Of a stretch of DNA of 64,000 bases, positions 39,593 through 49,678 are shown one piece after another (the first letter of the stretch is position 1; the number at the start of each line of letters is the position of its first letter). A program made the position numbers and the translations under genes. The DNA is taken from positions 1-64,000 of the forward strand of contig NZ_CP018835.1 in NCBI RefSeq assembly GCF_002196515.1, in the 5' to 3' direction. Below the pieces are notes generated by a model, which made no database searches, was not told the DNA's origin, and saw only the letters and a program-made list of their open reading frames with translations. Origin of the DNA: Vibrio gazogenes (lineage in GTDB: Bacteria > Pseudomonadota > Gammaproteobacteria > Enterobacterales > Vibrionaceae).

Positions 39593-40584
39593 TGGGTCTC
39601 TTCCATATTCAGCGGATAGTGGCAGGAGTATTTATGATTTTTAATCCAACGGCTTTTCGGCATTTCAACACATTGGCGTTGTGCATAGGGGCATCTTGGG
39701 CCGAGCCGACAACCAATCGGTAAATGTTGCAATGGTGGAATAGACCCCGGCAGTGAGTTTAACTTCTGCTTATGGGGGATGGATGAACTGAAATCTGGCA
39801 TGGCTGTGAGTAAAGCGACAGTATACGGGTGTTTTGGTGTGGCCAAAATATTATTGGTCATCGCCGACTCGATTGACTGCCCGCAGTACATTACCGTGAT
39901 ACGATGTGCCCATTGTGTAATGGTGGTCAGGTCGTGCCCGATCAATAGGATTGTGGTGTTATTGACCTGATTCATCCGGCTTAACAGGCGCAGTATTTGC
40001 GACTGTGTGATTGGGTCGAGGTCATTGGTTGGCTCATCAGCTATCAGTAGTTTGGGTTGTGTGGCAATCGCCATTGCGATCATCACTTTCTGACATTCAC
40101 CATCGGTAATTTCATAGGGATAGCTTTTTAAAATACGCTGGTGATCTTTAATCCCCACTTTATGCAGCAAAGCAATGGCTTGTTTTTTACGCCATGAAAA
40201 CCGTTGCCACCATGACCCTTTAAATGTATGGGACGGGATGGCTTCGATTAACTGTTTACCCACCTCATCTGAGGGATCAAGGCACGTTGACGGTTCCTGA
40301 AAGATCATGGCGATATCGCGGGCAATCACACGCCGACGCTCTCGTGGGGTCAGTTGCAGCAAATCGATATTGCCCAGCCGCATCCGATCGGCAGTAATAC
40401 GCCAGTTCTCTTTACACACACCGACAATGGCTTTGGCAACCAGACTTTTACCTGAACCTGATTCACCCACCAAACCACGAATTTCACCTTCACCCATGGT
40501 CAGGCTGATGCGATCAACCGCTTTGACGAGCCCTTGTGGTGTATCGATTTCAATCGTCAGATGACGAATATCCAGCATTGGCAT
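39589..40584 (-). CDS. sapD: SapD ABC transporter ATP-binding protein
   Basis: SapD (331 aa) is the larger ATPase of the Sap system and in enterobacteria also supports Trk potassium uptake. Visible are Walker [15 protein letters not shown], the [12 protein letters not shown]-loop, [16 protein letters not shown], Walker [13 protein letters not shown] and a C-terminal oligopeptide-transporter segment ([15 protein letters not shown]). It shares one base with sapC. Confidence 0.94.
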   Translation of the reverse strand: MPMLDIRHLTIEIDTPQGLVKAVDRISLTMGEGEIRGLVGESGSGKSLVAKAIVGVCKENWRITADRMRLGNIDLLQLTPRERRRVIARDIAMIFQEPSTCLDPSDEVGKQLIEAIPSHTFKGSWWQRFSWRKKQAIALLHKVGIKDHQRILKSYPYEITDGECQKVMIAMAIATQPKLLIADEPTNDLDPITQSQILRLLSRMNQVNNTTILLIGHDLTTITQWAHRITVMYCGQSIESAMTNNILATPKHPYTVALLTAMPDFSSSIPHKQKLNSLPGSIPPLQHLPIGCRLGPRCPYAQRQCVEMPKSRWIKNHKYSCHYPLNMEETQ

Positions 40585-41471
40585 TATTCGACCCCCTCGT
40601 TGAGTGATTGACGAGCCCCTTCACCCACAAGGTTGACAATAATAACGGTAAACATAATTGTCAATCCGGGCAGAACCACAGTCCAAGGCGCGAGATAAAG
40701 TAGTTCTACGGAGTCTCCCAGAATTGCGCCCCATTCAGAAGTGAATGACTGAGCCCCTAGTCCTAGAAAACCAAGTGAGGTGATATCTAAGATGGCAACC
40801 GTCATTGCAAAGTTAATCTCTAATACGATGGTCGATAAAATATTGGGTAAAATCGAGTACCACAGCAGGTAAATGTCTTTTGCGCCGTCCAGTCTGGCGG
40901 CCAAGATGTAATCTTTGCCGACTTCATTGTGGACTGCGGTATAGGCGGAGCGAATAAAGCGGGGAATCAGAGCCAGCCCGATTGCCAGTAGAATATTGGA
41001 TTCGCCAACCCCAAGAATCGCAACAAAAATAATAGCGAGCAGGAGGGATGGGATCGACATGATGGTGTCCATCAAGTGATTCAGAATACTCGAAAGCAAT
41101 CCGGAGGTCATGCCTGCCGCGATACCGATAACCGAACCGACACATGTGGCAAATATGGTCAGGAGTACGGCATTACCAAAAGAATGCCGTGTCCCTTCAA
41201 TTAAGCGGGATAGAATATCCCGGCCAAGATCATCGGTACCAAAAAAGTATTCGACCGAGCCTGCCGGATCCCAAGACGGAGGAACAAGTAAATGACTGGT
41301 ATGTGCCTGTGCATCATGTGGGGCGATCCAAGGGGCAAACACAGTAATGAGGATTAGAGCCAGCAGACACCATAGACCGAACATTGCCAGATTATTATGA
41401 CGAAAACTCCGCCAGAATCGTTCAAATGGGGTGGGGATATGCTCTTCTTGATAGATATTATTTGTTAGCAT
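40584..41471 (-). CDS. sapC: SapC ABC transporter permease
   Basis: SapC (295 aa) is a DppC-like permease with N-terminal membrane segment ([24 protein letters not shown]), [23 protein letters not shown], and the EAA-type loop [22 protein letters not shown]. Its start overlaps sapB by 14 nt. Confidence 0.94.
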   Translation of the reverse strand: MLTNNIYQEEHIPTPFERFWRSFRHNNLAMFGLWCLLALILITVFAPWIAPHDAQAHTSHLLVPPSWDPAGSVEYFFGTDDLGRDILSRLIEGTRHSFGNAVLLTIFATCVGSVIGIAAGMTSGLLSSILNHLMDTIMSIPSLLLAIIFVAILGVGESNILLAIGLALIPRFIRSAYTAVHNEVGKDYILAARLDGAKDIYLLWYSILPNILSTIVLEINFAMTVAILDITSLGFLGLGAQSFTSEWGAILGDSVELLYLAPWTVVLPGLTIMFTVIIVNLVGEGARQSLNEGVE

Positions 41472-42420
41472 ACCAAGCTTTCCTTACGAACGGGTTGATC
41501 AGGGCGCCAAGTAAATCAGATAAAACGTTTGCGGTAAGCACCAGTGTTGAGACTGAAATCACGCCGGCCTGAATTGAAACTAAGTCTTCATTGGCTAAAG
41601 CATCCAGCAGCCACCTGCCGATTCCCGGCCAGTTAAAGATTGATTCGGTGATAATCGCAAACGTCAGCATGGTCGAGAGTTGAACCCCGAATTTCGGAAT
41701 AATCGGCGGAATTGCATTGCGAAGCACATGTTCCCTGATGATTTGATACTGCGAGAGGCCGCGAATTCTCGCTACCCGAATATAGTTCTGATTCATGACG
41801 TCTGCTACGGATGTCCGCATTAATCGAATGACTTGTGTGGTCGGAGCCAGCGCCAGCACGGTGCAGGGGAGAATCAGATGGGAAATTACGCTTTGTAGAA
41901 TCTGAGGGCGGTAAACACTTTTTGACAGAAAAGCGTCAATCAGTGCAAATCCTGTCACATGCTTAATATTATAAAGCAGGTCATAACGACCGGAGACCGG
42001 GAAAATTTCGTAATTGAGTGAGAAGACCAGCAACAGCATCAGCGCGATCCAATAAATGGGTGCTGAGTAGCCACACATTGACACAAAGGAAATGACGGTA
42101 TCGATCCACTTTCCTTGTTTCATCCCCGCGATTGTCCCGATGGGGATACCGATGGTTAATGAAATCAGAAAAGCAAATAGACACAGTTCAAGGGTGGCCG
42201 GGAACACGATCACTAATTCATCGATGACAGGGGTGCCGGAGCGGTTGACGCCAAAATTAAGCTGACTAATTTCCGACACATAAGTGAACCATCCTTGCCA
42301 AAAATTCTCGAGTGCCCAGTGGGAGTAAGGATCAAATCTGAGAATGCTGTATCCGATCAACGTTAAAATCAATAAGGTGATGATAAAAAGATTAAATTTA
42401 CGGATTGTATAGAGAAGCAT
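41458..42420 (-). CDS. sapB: SapB ABC transporter permease
   Basis: SapB (320 aa) is a DppB-like permease: TIRKFNLFIITLLILTLIGYSI at the N-terminus and the EAA loop VMNQNYIRVARIRGLSQYQIIREHVLRNA near the middle. Its ATG shares a base with the sapA stop (TAATG), so translation is coupled. Confidence 0.94.
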   Translation of the reverse strand: MLLYTIRKFNLFIITLLILTLIGYSILRFDPYSHWALENFWQGWFTYVSEISQLNFGVNRSGTPVIDELVIVFPATLELCLFAFLISLTIGIPIGTIAGMKQGKWIDTVISFVSMCGYSAPIYWIALMLLLVFSLNYEIFPVSGRYDLLYNIKHVTGFALIDAFLSKSVYRPQILQSVISHLILPCTVLALAPTTQVIRLMRTSVADVMNQNYIRVARIRGLSQYQIIREHVLRNAIPPIIPKFGVQLSTMLTFAIITESIFNWPGIGRWLLDALANEDLVSIQAGVISVSTLVLTANVLSDLLGALINPFVRKAWYANK

Positions 42421-44042
42421 TATTTTATCCTCTCAACCATATTGAAAGGCTGCACATTAAATGGACTCAGCTGAAAACCAGTCAATGAATCATTATATGC
42501 TTTAAATTGCATTCCGTGGGCAATCGGAATCACTGGGAATTCTTGATTAATGATATTTTGTGCCTGCTTGTAAAGATTGAGTCGATAACGATGACGGTCA
42601 ACTTCTAATGCCAGATTCAGCAGAAAATCAAAATCTTCATTACACCATTTGGACAGATTGATGCCTTCTCCTCTCGCATCACAGGAGAGAATTGGGCGCA
42701 GGAAACTATCCGGATCGCCTGTTCGCCCTGACCAACCGGTCAGATATAAGTCAACGTCGGCATAATCGGAGCGATTTTGTCGGTCAATCCGCTCTTCAGG
42801 GATGAGGTGTAACTTAATGCCTATATCTTTCAGGTTTGCTTGAATGAGCTCTGCGGTTTTCCGTGGACTCGGATTATAAGCAGTCGGTTCGAGCGGAACC
42901 AACATGGAGAGCTCTAATCCGTTACTGAAGCCGGCATCCCGTAACAGTCCGAGTGCATAACTGTGATCATAACGTACCTGAACAGCATCCTTTTGATAGG
43001 CCCAAGAGGTCGGGGGCAAAATGTTATAGGCAATCCTGCCGGTGCCATAATAAACAGAATCTAAAATATTTTGTCGGTTTATCGCAAAACTCAATGCTTT
43101 GCGTACACGAGGATCACTGATCGCCGGGTGAGTTGTATTTACTGCGATAAAAGACACATTCATGGCAGGCGTCGAGCTGAGTGAAATATGCTTTTGCTGT
43201 TCGATGATCGGAATCTGGCTCGAGATTGGCGTACTGAGGACGTCGCATTCATTTCGCAGCAATTTTGCCAGCGTGCCGGTACCGCGCTGGGCAATATCAA
43301 ACACAACCTGCTGCATTTTCGGCAGACCTTTCCAGTAAAGTGGATGCCTTTTCAGTCTGATAAAGTCGCTCACCTGCATTTCATCAAGATAAAAAGGCCC
43401 CGTCCCGACGGGATGGGTGTCAATCATTGACTTTTCATCAGCGTAAATCAGTTGATCAGCGTATTCTTTTGAGAGAATCACCGCATGTGTGGTAGAGATA
43501 TTTGCCAGAAAGCTATTGTCGGGGCGTCGTAATGTGAACTGGACGGTATAGGGATCCAGTGCATCAACACTTTTGACCAGATGTTTGAAGTTAATACCGG
43601 CAAACCACGGATAGCGACTGTTACCGACATTGTGAAATGGATTGTAGGAGCTGAGGATCCGATCAAAGCTAAATACGACATCGTCAGCATTCAGGTTACG
43701 CGATGGGCTAAACCATTTCGTCTGCTGAAAAGCCACATGATGACGGAGATGGAACGTATATACCGTACCTTGTTCATTGACTGTCCAGCGCTCCGCCAGA
43801 TTCGGTGAAGGGCGCTGTGTTTCAGGATCCAGAACAAGCAACGTGTCATAAATTTGGGGGCCGAGGGATTCAGCAGTAATGCCGCTATCAACCAGTTGAG
43901 GGTTAAACGTATCCGGTGTTCCCTGCCCACAGTAGACGAAGCCTGTCTGTCTGATTTCGCTATGATCGGTATTCTGGTCATTACAGCCTGTTAAGAGTCC
44001 CAGACCGCAGAAACTCAAGGTGAGTTTTATCAGTATTTTCAT
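42420..44042 (-). CDS. sapA: SapA periplasmic substrate-binding lipoprotein
   Basis: SapA (540 aa) is a DppA/OppA-family binding protein for cationic peptides, heme or putrescine depending on species. Start ATG 44042 (MKILIKLTLSFCGLGLLTGC) gives a lipoprotein signal with lipobox LLTGC; the frame opens further to 44147 without cause. Family motifs are FVYCGQGTPDTFNPQLVDSGITAESLGPQIYDTL and KYLSFAINRQ-like segments (KALSFAINRQNILDSVYYGTG). It is the first of the sap genes, ~120 nt downstream of pspF. Confidence 0.93.
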   Translation of the reverse strand: MKILIKLTLSFCGLGLLTGCNDQNTDHSEIRQTGFVYCGQGTPDTFNPQLVDSGITAESLGPQIYDTLLVLDPETQRPSPNLAERWTVNEQGTVYTFHLRHHVAFQQTKWFSPSRNLNADDVVFSFDRILSSYNPFHNVGNSRYPWFAGINFKHLVKSVDALDPYTVQFTLRRPDNSFLANISTTHAVILSKEYADQLIYADEKSMIDTHPVGTGPFYLDEMQVSDFIRLKRHPLYWKGLPKMQQVVFDIAQRGTGTLAKLLRNECDVLSTPISSQIPIIEQQKHISLSSTPAMNVSFIAVNTTHPAISDPRVRKALSFAINRQNILDSVYYGTGRIAYNILPPTSWAYQKDAVQVRYDHSYALGLLRDAGFSNGLELSMLVPLEPTAYNPSPRKTAELIQANLKDIGIKLHLIPEERIDRQNRSDYADVDLYLTGWSGRTGDPDSFLRPILSCDARGEGINLSKWCNEDFDFLLNLALEVDRHRYRLNLYKQAQNIINQEFPVIPIAHGMQFKAYNDSLTGFQLSPFNVQPFNMVERIK

Positions 44043-44164
44043 TTTAAAAGCGAATATATGAAACGAGGCTCTCTTAGCCACAGAAATCTGCCTCAAACAA
44101 GCGGCTAATTTACCACTTTTATATGAGTGAACCAATGAAAAACACATTGAAATTGATTCATAAC

Positions 44165-45205
44165 CTACTCATTTTTAGTGATGAGCTGATATTTTCGGAT
44201 CAGACCTCTTAATTGATGATAGCTTAATCCTAATAACGGAGCGGCATTTTTTTGATTATATTTGGCTTGGGTCAGTGCTTGCATAATGACGTGGCGTTCT
44301 TGTGTGTCTACCCATGCTCTGAAATTGAGTGGAAATTCAATGTCACTCGCGTGAGGCGCGTCTTGACGGGCCGGAATGTTTTGTGCTGCATGAACATCTG
44401 CTTCATCGGGGGCATTGTTATCTGATGGTGGCAGTTGCCACTGACACTGAAATGGATCCAGCACTAACTCGTCGATTGGGTCATCGACTGAACGATGCTG
44501 ATAGACCGCGCGCTCAACCACGTTTTTTAATTCGCGGATGTTTCCGGGCCAGTGATAGCCCAGTAATTGGTCCCGGGCTTGTTGACTGAACCCGGCAAAG
44601 TAGGGGCGTTCAATTTCATGACACATCCGTATGGCGTAGTGTTCGGCAAGCAGTAAAATATCTTCTGTTCTTTCCCGCAGTGGTGGCAGGTGAATAATAT
44701 CAAAGGCTAACCGATCTAATAAATCTGCGCGAAATTCGTGACGTCCGGCCATGGATAATAAATCACCGTTGGTCGCACAAATCAGGCGGACGTCAGTCTT
44801 GAGTGTTTTTGAACCACCCACGCGTTCATATTCCCCATATTCAATCACCCGTAGCAACTTTTCTTGGACATTCAGCGGTGCTGCTGCCAGCTCATCAAGA
44901 AACAGGCTGCCATGCTCTGCCCGTTCAAAGCGGCCTTGGTGACGTCCTTTTGAACCGGTAAAAGCACCGGCTTCATGACCGAACAGTTCGGAGTCAATTA
45001 CGCCTTCGGCAAGGGCAGCACAATTGAGAGAAACCATCGGATGTTCCCATCGATGGGACAAATAATGGATACGCTGGGCAATCAGTTCTTTACCGGTTCC
45101 CCGTTCCCCTAAAATTAAGACGGGTCGATTGATTTGAGCCAGATGAGACGCTTTTTCCAGCACGGCCAGAAAATAGGGGGATTCACCAATCAGGTTAATT
45201 TTCAT
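44165..45205 (-). CDS. pspF: Sigma-54 activator PspF
   Basis: PspF (346 aa) is the enhancer-binding protein for the psp operon. It has no receiver domain: the AAA+ domain begins at once, with Walker A GERGTGKE (33–40), the sigma-54 contact loop GAFTGS (80–85; GAFTGA in E. coli), Walker B GSLFLDELAAAP, and a C-terminal Fis-type helix-turn-helix (YNQKNAAPLLGLSYHQLRGLIRKY). ATG 45205 has GGAA upstream and gives MKINLIGESPYFL. It is divergent from pspA and transcribed toward sap. Confidence 0.94.
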   Translation of the reverse strand: MKINLIGESPYFLAVLEKASHLAQINRPVLILGERGTGKELIAQRIHYLSHRWEHPMVSLNCAALAEGVIDSELFGHEAGAFTGSKGRHQGRFERAEHGSLFLDELAAAPLNVQEKLLRVIEYGEYERVGGSKTLKTDVRLICATNGDLLSMAGRHEFRADLLDRLAFDIIHLPPLRERTEDILLLAEHYAIRMCHEIERPYFAGFSQQARDQLLGYHWPGNIRELKNVVERAVYQHRSVDDPIDELVLDPFQCQWQLPPSDNNAPDEADVHAAQNIPARQDAPHASDIEFPLNFRAWVDTQERHVIMQALTQAKYNQKNAAPLLGLSYHQLRGLIRKYQLITKNE

Positions 45206-45339
45206 GGGCTGTTCCAATAAGCAGTTTCAATCATCAAATAATGGTCAGATTAACCAAAAAGTGGTTATAAATACAAACGTTGTGAAGCGGAATAACTCTG
45301 GAAGGTGTTAATTGTTTGATTTTTATCGTTTTTTAAATA

Positions 45340-45355
45340 TGGCATAGGTTTTGTA
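45340..45355 (+). promoter_or_regulatory. Likely sigma-54 promoter of pspABC
   Basis: TGGCATAGGTTTTGTA has the −24 GG (45341–45342) and −12 G (GT instead of GC) with the correct 10-nt spacing, about 60 nt before pspA. The PspF upstream sites would lie in the 45206–45330 stretch. Confidence 0.7.
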
Positions 45356-45410
45356 TAGTCTGAACAAGCATATCGTATGAACAGACCATGTAAACAAGAG
45401 GAAACATCAT

Positions 45411-46085
45411 ATGGGCATTTTTTCCCGATTTGCAGATATTGTAAATTCTAATATCAGTGCATTACTTGATAAAGCAGAAGACCCTGAAAAAATGATTCGT
45501 CTGATTATTCAGGAGATGGAAGACACATTGGTTGAGGTTCGCAGCCACTCTGCCAAAGTGCTGGCAGATAAAAAAGAGCTGTTGAGAAAAATAGAGTCTC
45601 TCGACAGTCAGATTGAAGAGTGGACACAAAAAGCATCTCTGGCACTGGCGAAAGAGCGAGAAGATCTGGCCCGTGCTGCGCTGATAGAAAAGCAGAAGTT
45701 GCAGGACACGATTAAAGGTTTAAAAACAGAGTTTACATTGGTTGAAGAAACCATTGATAAACTGGCGGATGAAATCACCAAATTAGAAACTAAAATTACC
45801 GAAACCAGAGCCAAACAGAAGGCGATGATGATTCGGGCACAGACTGCGGGGAAGCGTCGTGATGTGCAAAAGCATTTGCAGCGCAACCGTACCGATGAAA
45901 CGATGGCAAAATTTGATCAGTTTTCAAGACGTGTCGATGAGCTTGAAGCTGAAGCGGATATTTATGATCAAGCCGGGCAAGGGAAGACCTTAGAGCAAGA
46001 GTTTGCCGATCTTCAGGCTCAGGATGAAATTGATAGCGAGCTGGCGAAGTTGAAACAGGCGCTGAAAAAAGATCAGTCAGAATAA
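45411..46085 (+). CDS. pspA: Phage shock protein PspA
   Basis: PspA (224 aa) is the ESCRT-III-like membrane-protecting effector and PspF inhibitor. It is almost entirely coiled coil, beginning MGIFSRFADIVNSNISALLDKAEDPEKMIRLIIQEMEDTL with the amphipathic N-terminal helix. AGGAAAC lies just upstream. It is the first gene of pspABC, 9 nt before pspB. Confidence 0.96.
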   Translation: MGIFSRFADIVNSNISALLDKAEDPEKMIRLIIQEMEDTLVEVRSHSAKVLADKKELLRKIESLDSQIEEWTQKASLALAKEREDLARAALIEKQKLQDTIKGLKTEFTLVEETIDKLADEITKLETKITETRAKQKAMMIRAQTAGKRRDVQKHLQRNRTDETMAKFDQFSRRVDELEAEADIYDQAGQGKTLEQEFADLQAQDEIDSELAKLKQALKKDQSE

Positions 46086-46094
46086 GGAATAATT

Positions 46095-46334
46095 ATGTTA
46101 GTGATGCTTGTGTCTGTACCACTGATTGTCTTTATGGTGGTGGTGGCACCTTTGTGGCTGATTCTTCACTATCGAAGCAAAAAACGTTCAGAGAGTGGTT
46201 TGAGTCAGGAAGACTATGAACAGTTGGCGGCTTTGTCGGCAAAAGCGGATTCTCTACAACAGCGTGTTCATACGTTAGAAAAAATTCTAGATGATGAAAC
46301 GCCAAACTGGAGGTCACATTATGACGGTGCATAA
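46095..46334 (+). CDS. pspB: Phage shock protein PspB
   Basis: PspB (79 aa) is a small inner-membrane regulator of PspA. It has one N-terminal membrane segment (VMLVSVPLIVFMVVVAPLWLILHY) and a cytoplasmic coiled coil (YEQLAALSAKADSLQQRVHTLEKIL). Its end overlaps pspC by 14 nt. Confidence 0.94.
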   Translation: MLVMLVSVPLIVFMVVVAPLWLILHYRSKKRSESGLSQEDYEQLAALSAKADSLQQRVHTLEKILDDETPNWRSHYDGA

Positions 46335-46713
46335 ATCCCTGTATCGGGATCCTCGCCATGGCAAAATATCAGGTGTGTGTGCCGGTGTTGCCAATTATTT
46401 TGAACTGGAAGCGTGGCTGGTCAGAATCATTGTTTTGTCCGCTACATTATTAGGGGGCGGCTTTCTGGTTATTCTGGCGTACATTGCGCTCAGCCTAATG
46501 TTGGAAAAACAGCCGGAAGATTACGATCAGACCGTTCAGATGCAGCGTGAACATAAGTTAAAAAGTCGCCCCTGGAAGCAGGGGGCTTCGGCTCACCAGC
46601 TACTCCATAATTTATCGCAGGAGCTGGATAAGGTTGAAGTTAAAGTTTGTCAGGTTGAGGCTTATGTGACATCCGATGCATTCAAAGTCAATAAGGCATT
46701 TCGGGATTTATAA
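46321..46713 (+). CDS. pspC: Phage shock protein PspC
   Basis: PspC (130 aa) is the partner of PspB. The PspC domain has YRDPRHGKISGVCAGVANYFELEAWLVRI and a central membrane segment, then a cytoplasmic tail. ATG 46321 is preceded by GGAGG and lies inside pspB. pspD is absent, as expected for Vibrio. Confidence 0.94.
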   Translation: MTVHKSLYRDPRHGKISGVCAGVANYFELEAWLVRIIVLSATLLGGGFLVILAYIALSLMLEKQPEDYDQTVQMQREHKLKSRPWKQGASAHQLLHNLSQELDKVEVKVCQVEAYVTSDAFKVNKAFRDL

Positions 46714-46750
46714 GGTGTTGTCGGGGATAAGGCTGGCAATCTGTCCAGAG

Positions 46751-46782
46751 TCTCCGGTGTTGAATATTTCAAACACCGGAGA
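46751..46782. terminator. Hairpin between pspC and metC
   Basis: TCTCCGGTGTT (46751–46761) and AACACCGGAGA (46772–46782) form an 11-bp stem with a 10-nt loop between the converging genes. No U-run. Confidence 0.55.
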
Positions 46783-46811
46783 GCACCGTCTTCATCGTGG
46801 TGTTGATGTTA

Positions 46812-48011
46812 TCAGACTGAGACAGCGTCGAGAGCTTCCTGATAACGCTGAAGACCTGCGGCTAGATCAGCAATTAAATCATCGGGATCTTCAAGGCCGA
46901 TGTGAATACGAACCAGCGTTCCGGTAAAGTGTGGATGCGCAACTGTGCGTAATGTATTGAAGCTTTTCGGTTCATTGGCAAGAATAAGACTTTCAAACCC
47001 ACCCCATGAATATCCCATACTGAAATGTTGCATGTTATCGAGCAAAGCCGTTGTTGCCCGAGGGTGACTGGTTTTCAAGACAAACGAGAACAAACCGTTC
47101 CCTCCGGTGAAATCCCGTTGGAAATATTCATGTCCCGGGCACGTTTCCAGTCCCGGATGACGGACATGATCCACTTCCGGGCGTTCTGCCAGCCAGCGAG
47201 CCACTTTCAAACTGTTTTCAGCATGCTGTCTGAGTCGAACATCCAACGTCCGGATACCGCGCAATCCCAAATAAGCATCGTCAGGGGAGACACATTGACC
47301 CATCAAATAGCTTTGTTCCCGCAGTTGCTCCCAACATTTTTCATTGGCAACAGCGGTGCCCAACATACTATCAGAATGACCGACAATATATTTAGTGGCA
47401 GCCTGGACTGAGATATCCACACCGTGTTCAAAGGGGGAAAAGTTCACACCTGCGGCCCACGTGTTATCGAGAATCACGATGATGTCATGCGCATGAGCAA
47501 TCCGCGATAGAGTCGGGATATCCTGAACTTCCATCGTGATCGAGCCGGGAGATTCGGTAAATAGAATTTTCGTATTCGGGCGAATCAGGGATTCAATACC
47601 TTCACCGATCATCGGATCATAATAGGTGGTTTCAATCCCCATCTTTTTCATGATGGTTTCGCAGAAATCGCGGGTTGGTTCGTAACAAGTATCGACCATC
47701 AGGATGTGGTCACCGGTAGACACAAACGAGAGAATGGCATTGGTAATGGCTGCCGTACCACAAGGATACAGTGCACATCCGGCACCCCCTTCGATATCGG
47801 TCATCGCTTCTTGAAACGCAAAATGTGTATTGGTACCACGACGACCATAGAACAACGTTTTATTGGTCCGGTTGATCGTTGCGTGATTTTTGGCGGCGAC
47901 GGAATCGAAAATAATAGAGGAAGCGCGTTGTACTGGCGGGTTCACCGCGCCTTGTGTCCATTCTTTTTTACGACCCGTGGTCACAAACTTCGTTTTTCTT
48001 CCTTCTGACAT
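46812..48011 (-). CDS. metC: Cystathionine beta-lyase MetC
   Basis: MetC (399 aa) splits cystathionine to homocysteine in methionine synthesis. It is a Cys/Met-metabolism PLP enzyme: SLYGRRG-like TLFYGRRGTNTHFAFQEAM, CALYPCGTAAITNAILSF, DNTWAAGVNFSPFEHGVDISVQAATKYIVGHSDSMLG (Schiff-base Lys in ATKY) and SWGGFESLI. No obvious Met-box was identified upstream. It is single and convergent with pspC. Confidence 0.93.
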   Translation of the reverse strand: MSEGRKTKFVTTGRKKEWTQGAVNPPVQRASSIIFDSVAAKNHATINRTNKTLFYGRRGTNTHFAFQEAMTDIEGGAGCALYPCGTAAITNAILSFVSTGDHILMVDTCYEPTRDFCETIMKKMGIETTYYDPMIGEGIESLIRPNTKILFTESPGSITMEVQDIPTLSRIAHAHDIIVILDNTWAAGVNFSPFEHGVDISVQAATKYIVGHSDSMLGTAVANEKCWEQLREQSYLMGQCVSPDDAYLGLRGIRTLDVRLRQHAENSLKVARWLAERPEVDHVRHPGLETCPGHEYFQRDFTGGNGLFSFVLKTSHPRATTALLDNMQHFSMGYSWGGFESLILANEPKSFNTLRTVAHPHFTGTLVRIHIGLEDPDDLIADLAAGLQRYQEALDAVSV

Positions 48012-48093
48012 GCAAAGTCCTTTGAGGCGAATGTAGTGATTATTTATTTAAAACATGGGAGAGATATGCATTCAACCCTGAGAATAAAAAAAC

Positions 48094-49548
48094 TCACAAT
48101 AATGGATTAAAAAGGTAGAAAATCCGTTCTAAAAGCCGGTTGTAATGGGGCCGGTTTTGCCATGCTTCATCCGTCACGGGATAGGACTGCTCAATATATT
48201 CATCCTGTAATTGCGATAGCTTTTGGGTAAATTCAATATCATCAACAGCCAGTGTGACTTCAAAATTTAACCATAGGCTACGCATGTCCATATTGACGGT
48301 ACCGACCAGACAAAACTGTTGATCGATAACAACGGATTTGGTGTGGAGCAGGCCCCCATAAAACTCATAGATGGCGATACCGATATCCAGCAACTCACCG
48401 TAGAAAGATCGAGAAGCCCATTTGACCATGGTTGAATCATTCTTATGGGGAATAATGAGATCAATGCGAATTCCCCGTTGTGCAGCGGTTTTCAGTGCTG
48501 AGAGTAGCTCGGAGCTAGGCACGAAATAAGGAGTAGTGATTCTGATAGACTCATTGGACTGATGAATTGCGAGAATGAGTGCCTGAGAAATCAAGTATTC
48601 GGGCATTCCCGGCCCGGATGGGACGACCTGAATCGGATGGCGGGGTAAACCGTCATCAATGCGACACAAGGGAACTTGTGGAAACTCTCTGACGCCGGTT
48701 TCAAACTCCCAATCCCAGCAATGAATCGCTGCCAGCACATTTACGGTTGGCCCAGTGAGACGGACCATAATATCAATCCACTGACCGACCCCTGAGTCCT
48801 GCTTGAAAAACGCGGGATCAACCAGATTCATTGAGCCTGTATAAGCTACCATATCATCAATCACAATAATTTTTCGGTGCTGGCGAAGATCAAGACGATG
48901 CAGAAAAATACGCCACGGACGAACTTCCAGTGCCTGAACGATCTGAACACCGGCATCGGTCATCATGTGGTACCAGTGGCTTTTCATAAAACGGTGGCTG
49001 CCCGCAGAATCTAGCAGTATTTTGACATCGACGCCTCGTTTGACCGCCTGAATGAGACTCGAGGCGACGGAATCTGCCAGACCTCCCACGTGCCATATAT
49101 AAAAAACCATGCGAATGGAACGCTGTGCTTGTTCAATATCTGCAATGATTGAATTCAGAATGACCTTCGGATCGCGCTGTAGCGCCAGCGTATTGCCACT
49201 GAGCGCCGGAATTCCCATACGATGGTTACAGAGTTCATCGATTTTATAGATGTGGGCGCCCATATTTTCGGTAATATGAGCCTGGCAGTCATTCAATTGG
49301 GTAAACCATTCGCCGAAAGAAGGTGACATCGCTTTGGCTCGCTCAGCCCTTTTTCTGCCAAGATTGAGCTCTCCGAAGAGGAAATAGCAGAAAACGCCAA
49401 GAATCGGCAGAATATAGATCACCATCAGCCAGGCCAGAGAGACGCTGACTGCTCTTTTTTTAAAGACGATTCGAAATGTCACCAGTGCGACCAGTAACCA
49501 ATAGACACCAATGCTGACTAAAGTGAGAATATGATAAATTTTATCCAT
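48094..49548 (-). CDS. clsA: Cardiolipin synthase Cls (ClsA type)
   Basis: This 484-aa phospholipase-D-family enzyme joins phosphatidylglycerols to cardiolipin. Two N-terminal membrane segments are followed by two HKD motifs, HRKIIVIDD (~217) and HTKSVVIDQ (~400), the catalytic pair. Length and double-membrane N-terminus match ClsA. Promoter not obvious. Confidence 0.94.
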   Translation of the reverse strand: MDKIYHILTLVSIGVYWLLVALVTFRIVFKKRAVSVSLAWLMVIYILPILGVFCYFLFGELNLGRKRAERAKAMSPSFGEWFTQLNDCQAHITENMGAHIYKIDELCNHRMGIPALSGNTLALQRDPKVILNSIIADIEQAQRSIRMVFYIWHVGGLADSVASSLIQAVKRGVDVKILLDSAGSHRFMKSHWYHMMTDAGVQIVQALEVRPWRIFLHRLDLRQHRKIIVIDDMVAYTGSMNLVDPAFFKQDSGVGQWIDIMVRLTGPTVNVLAAIHCWDWEFETGVREFPQVPLCRIDDGLPRHPIQVVPSGPGMPEYLISQALILAIHQSNESIRITTPYFVPSSELLSALKTAAQRGIRIDLIIPHKNDSTMVKWASRSFYGELLDIGIAIYEFYGGLLHTKSVVIDQQFCLVGTVNMDMRSLWLNFEVTLAVDDIEFTQKLSQLQDEYIEQSYPVTDEAWQNRPHYNRLLERIFYLFNPLL

Positions 49549-49621
49549 ATACCGTTGTATATCCGCTTTATTTCTTCATGGATATTAAAGTGAAAGTGCC
49601 ATTTAGGGAAGCAAGATTCAT

Positions 49622-49656
49622 CCACGACTATCAATTGTTACAATTGATAGTCGTGG
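49622..49656. repeat. Perfect 16-bp inverted repeat
   Basis: CCACGACTATCAATTG (49622–49637), TTA, CAATTGATAGTCGTGG (49641–49656). Both arms match exactly. It lies between cls and the chemoreceptor gene. It could be an RNA hairpin terminator for the MCP gene (minus), an operator, or part of the adjacent repeat. Confidence 0.85.
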
Positions 49657-49678
49657 GGGCTTGGTGTTGATATTTTTA

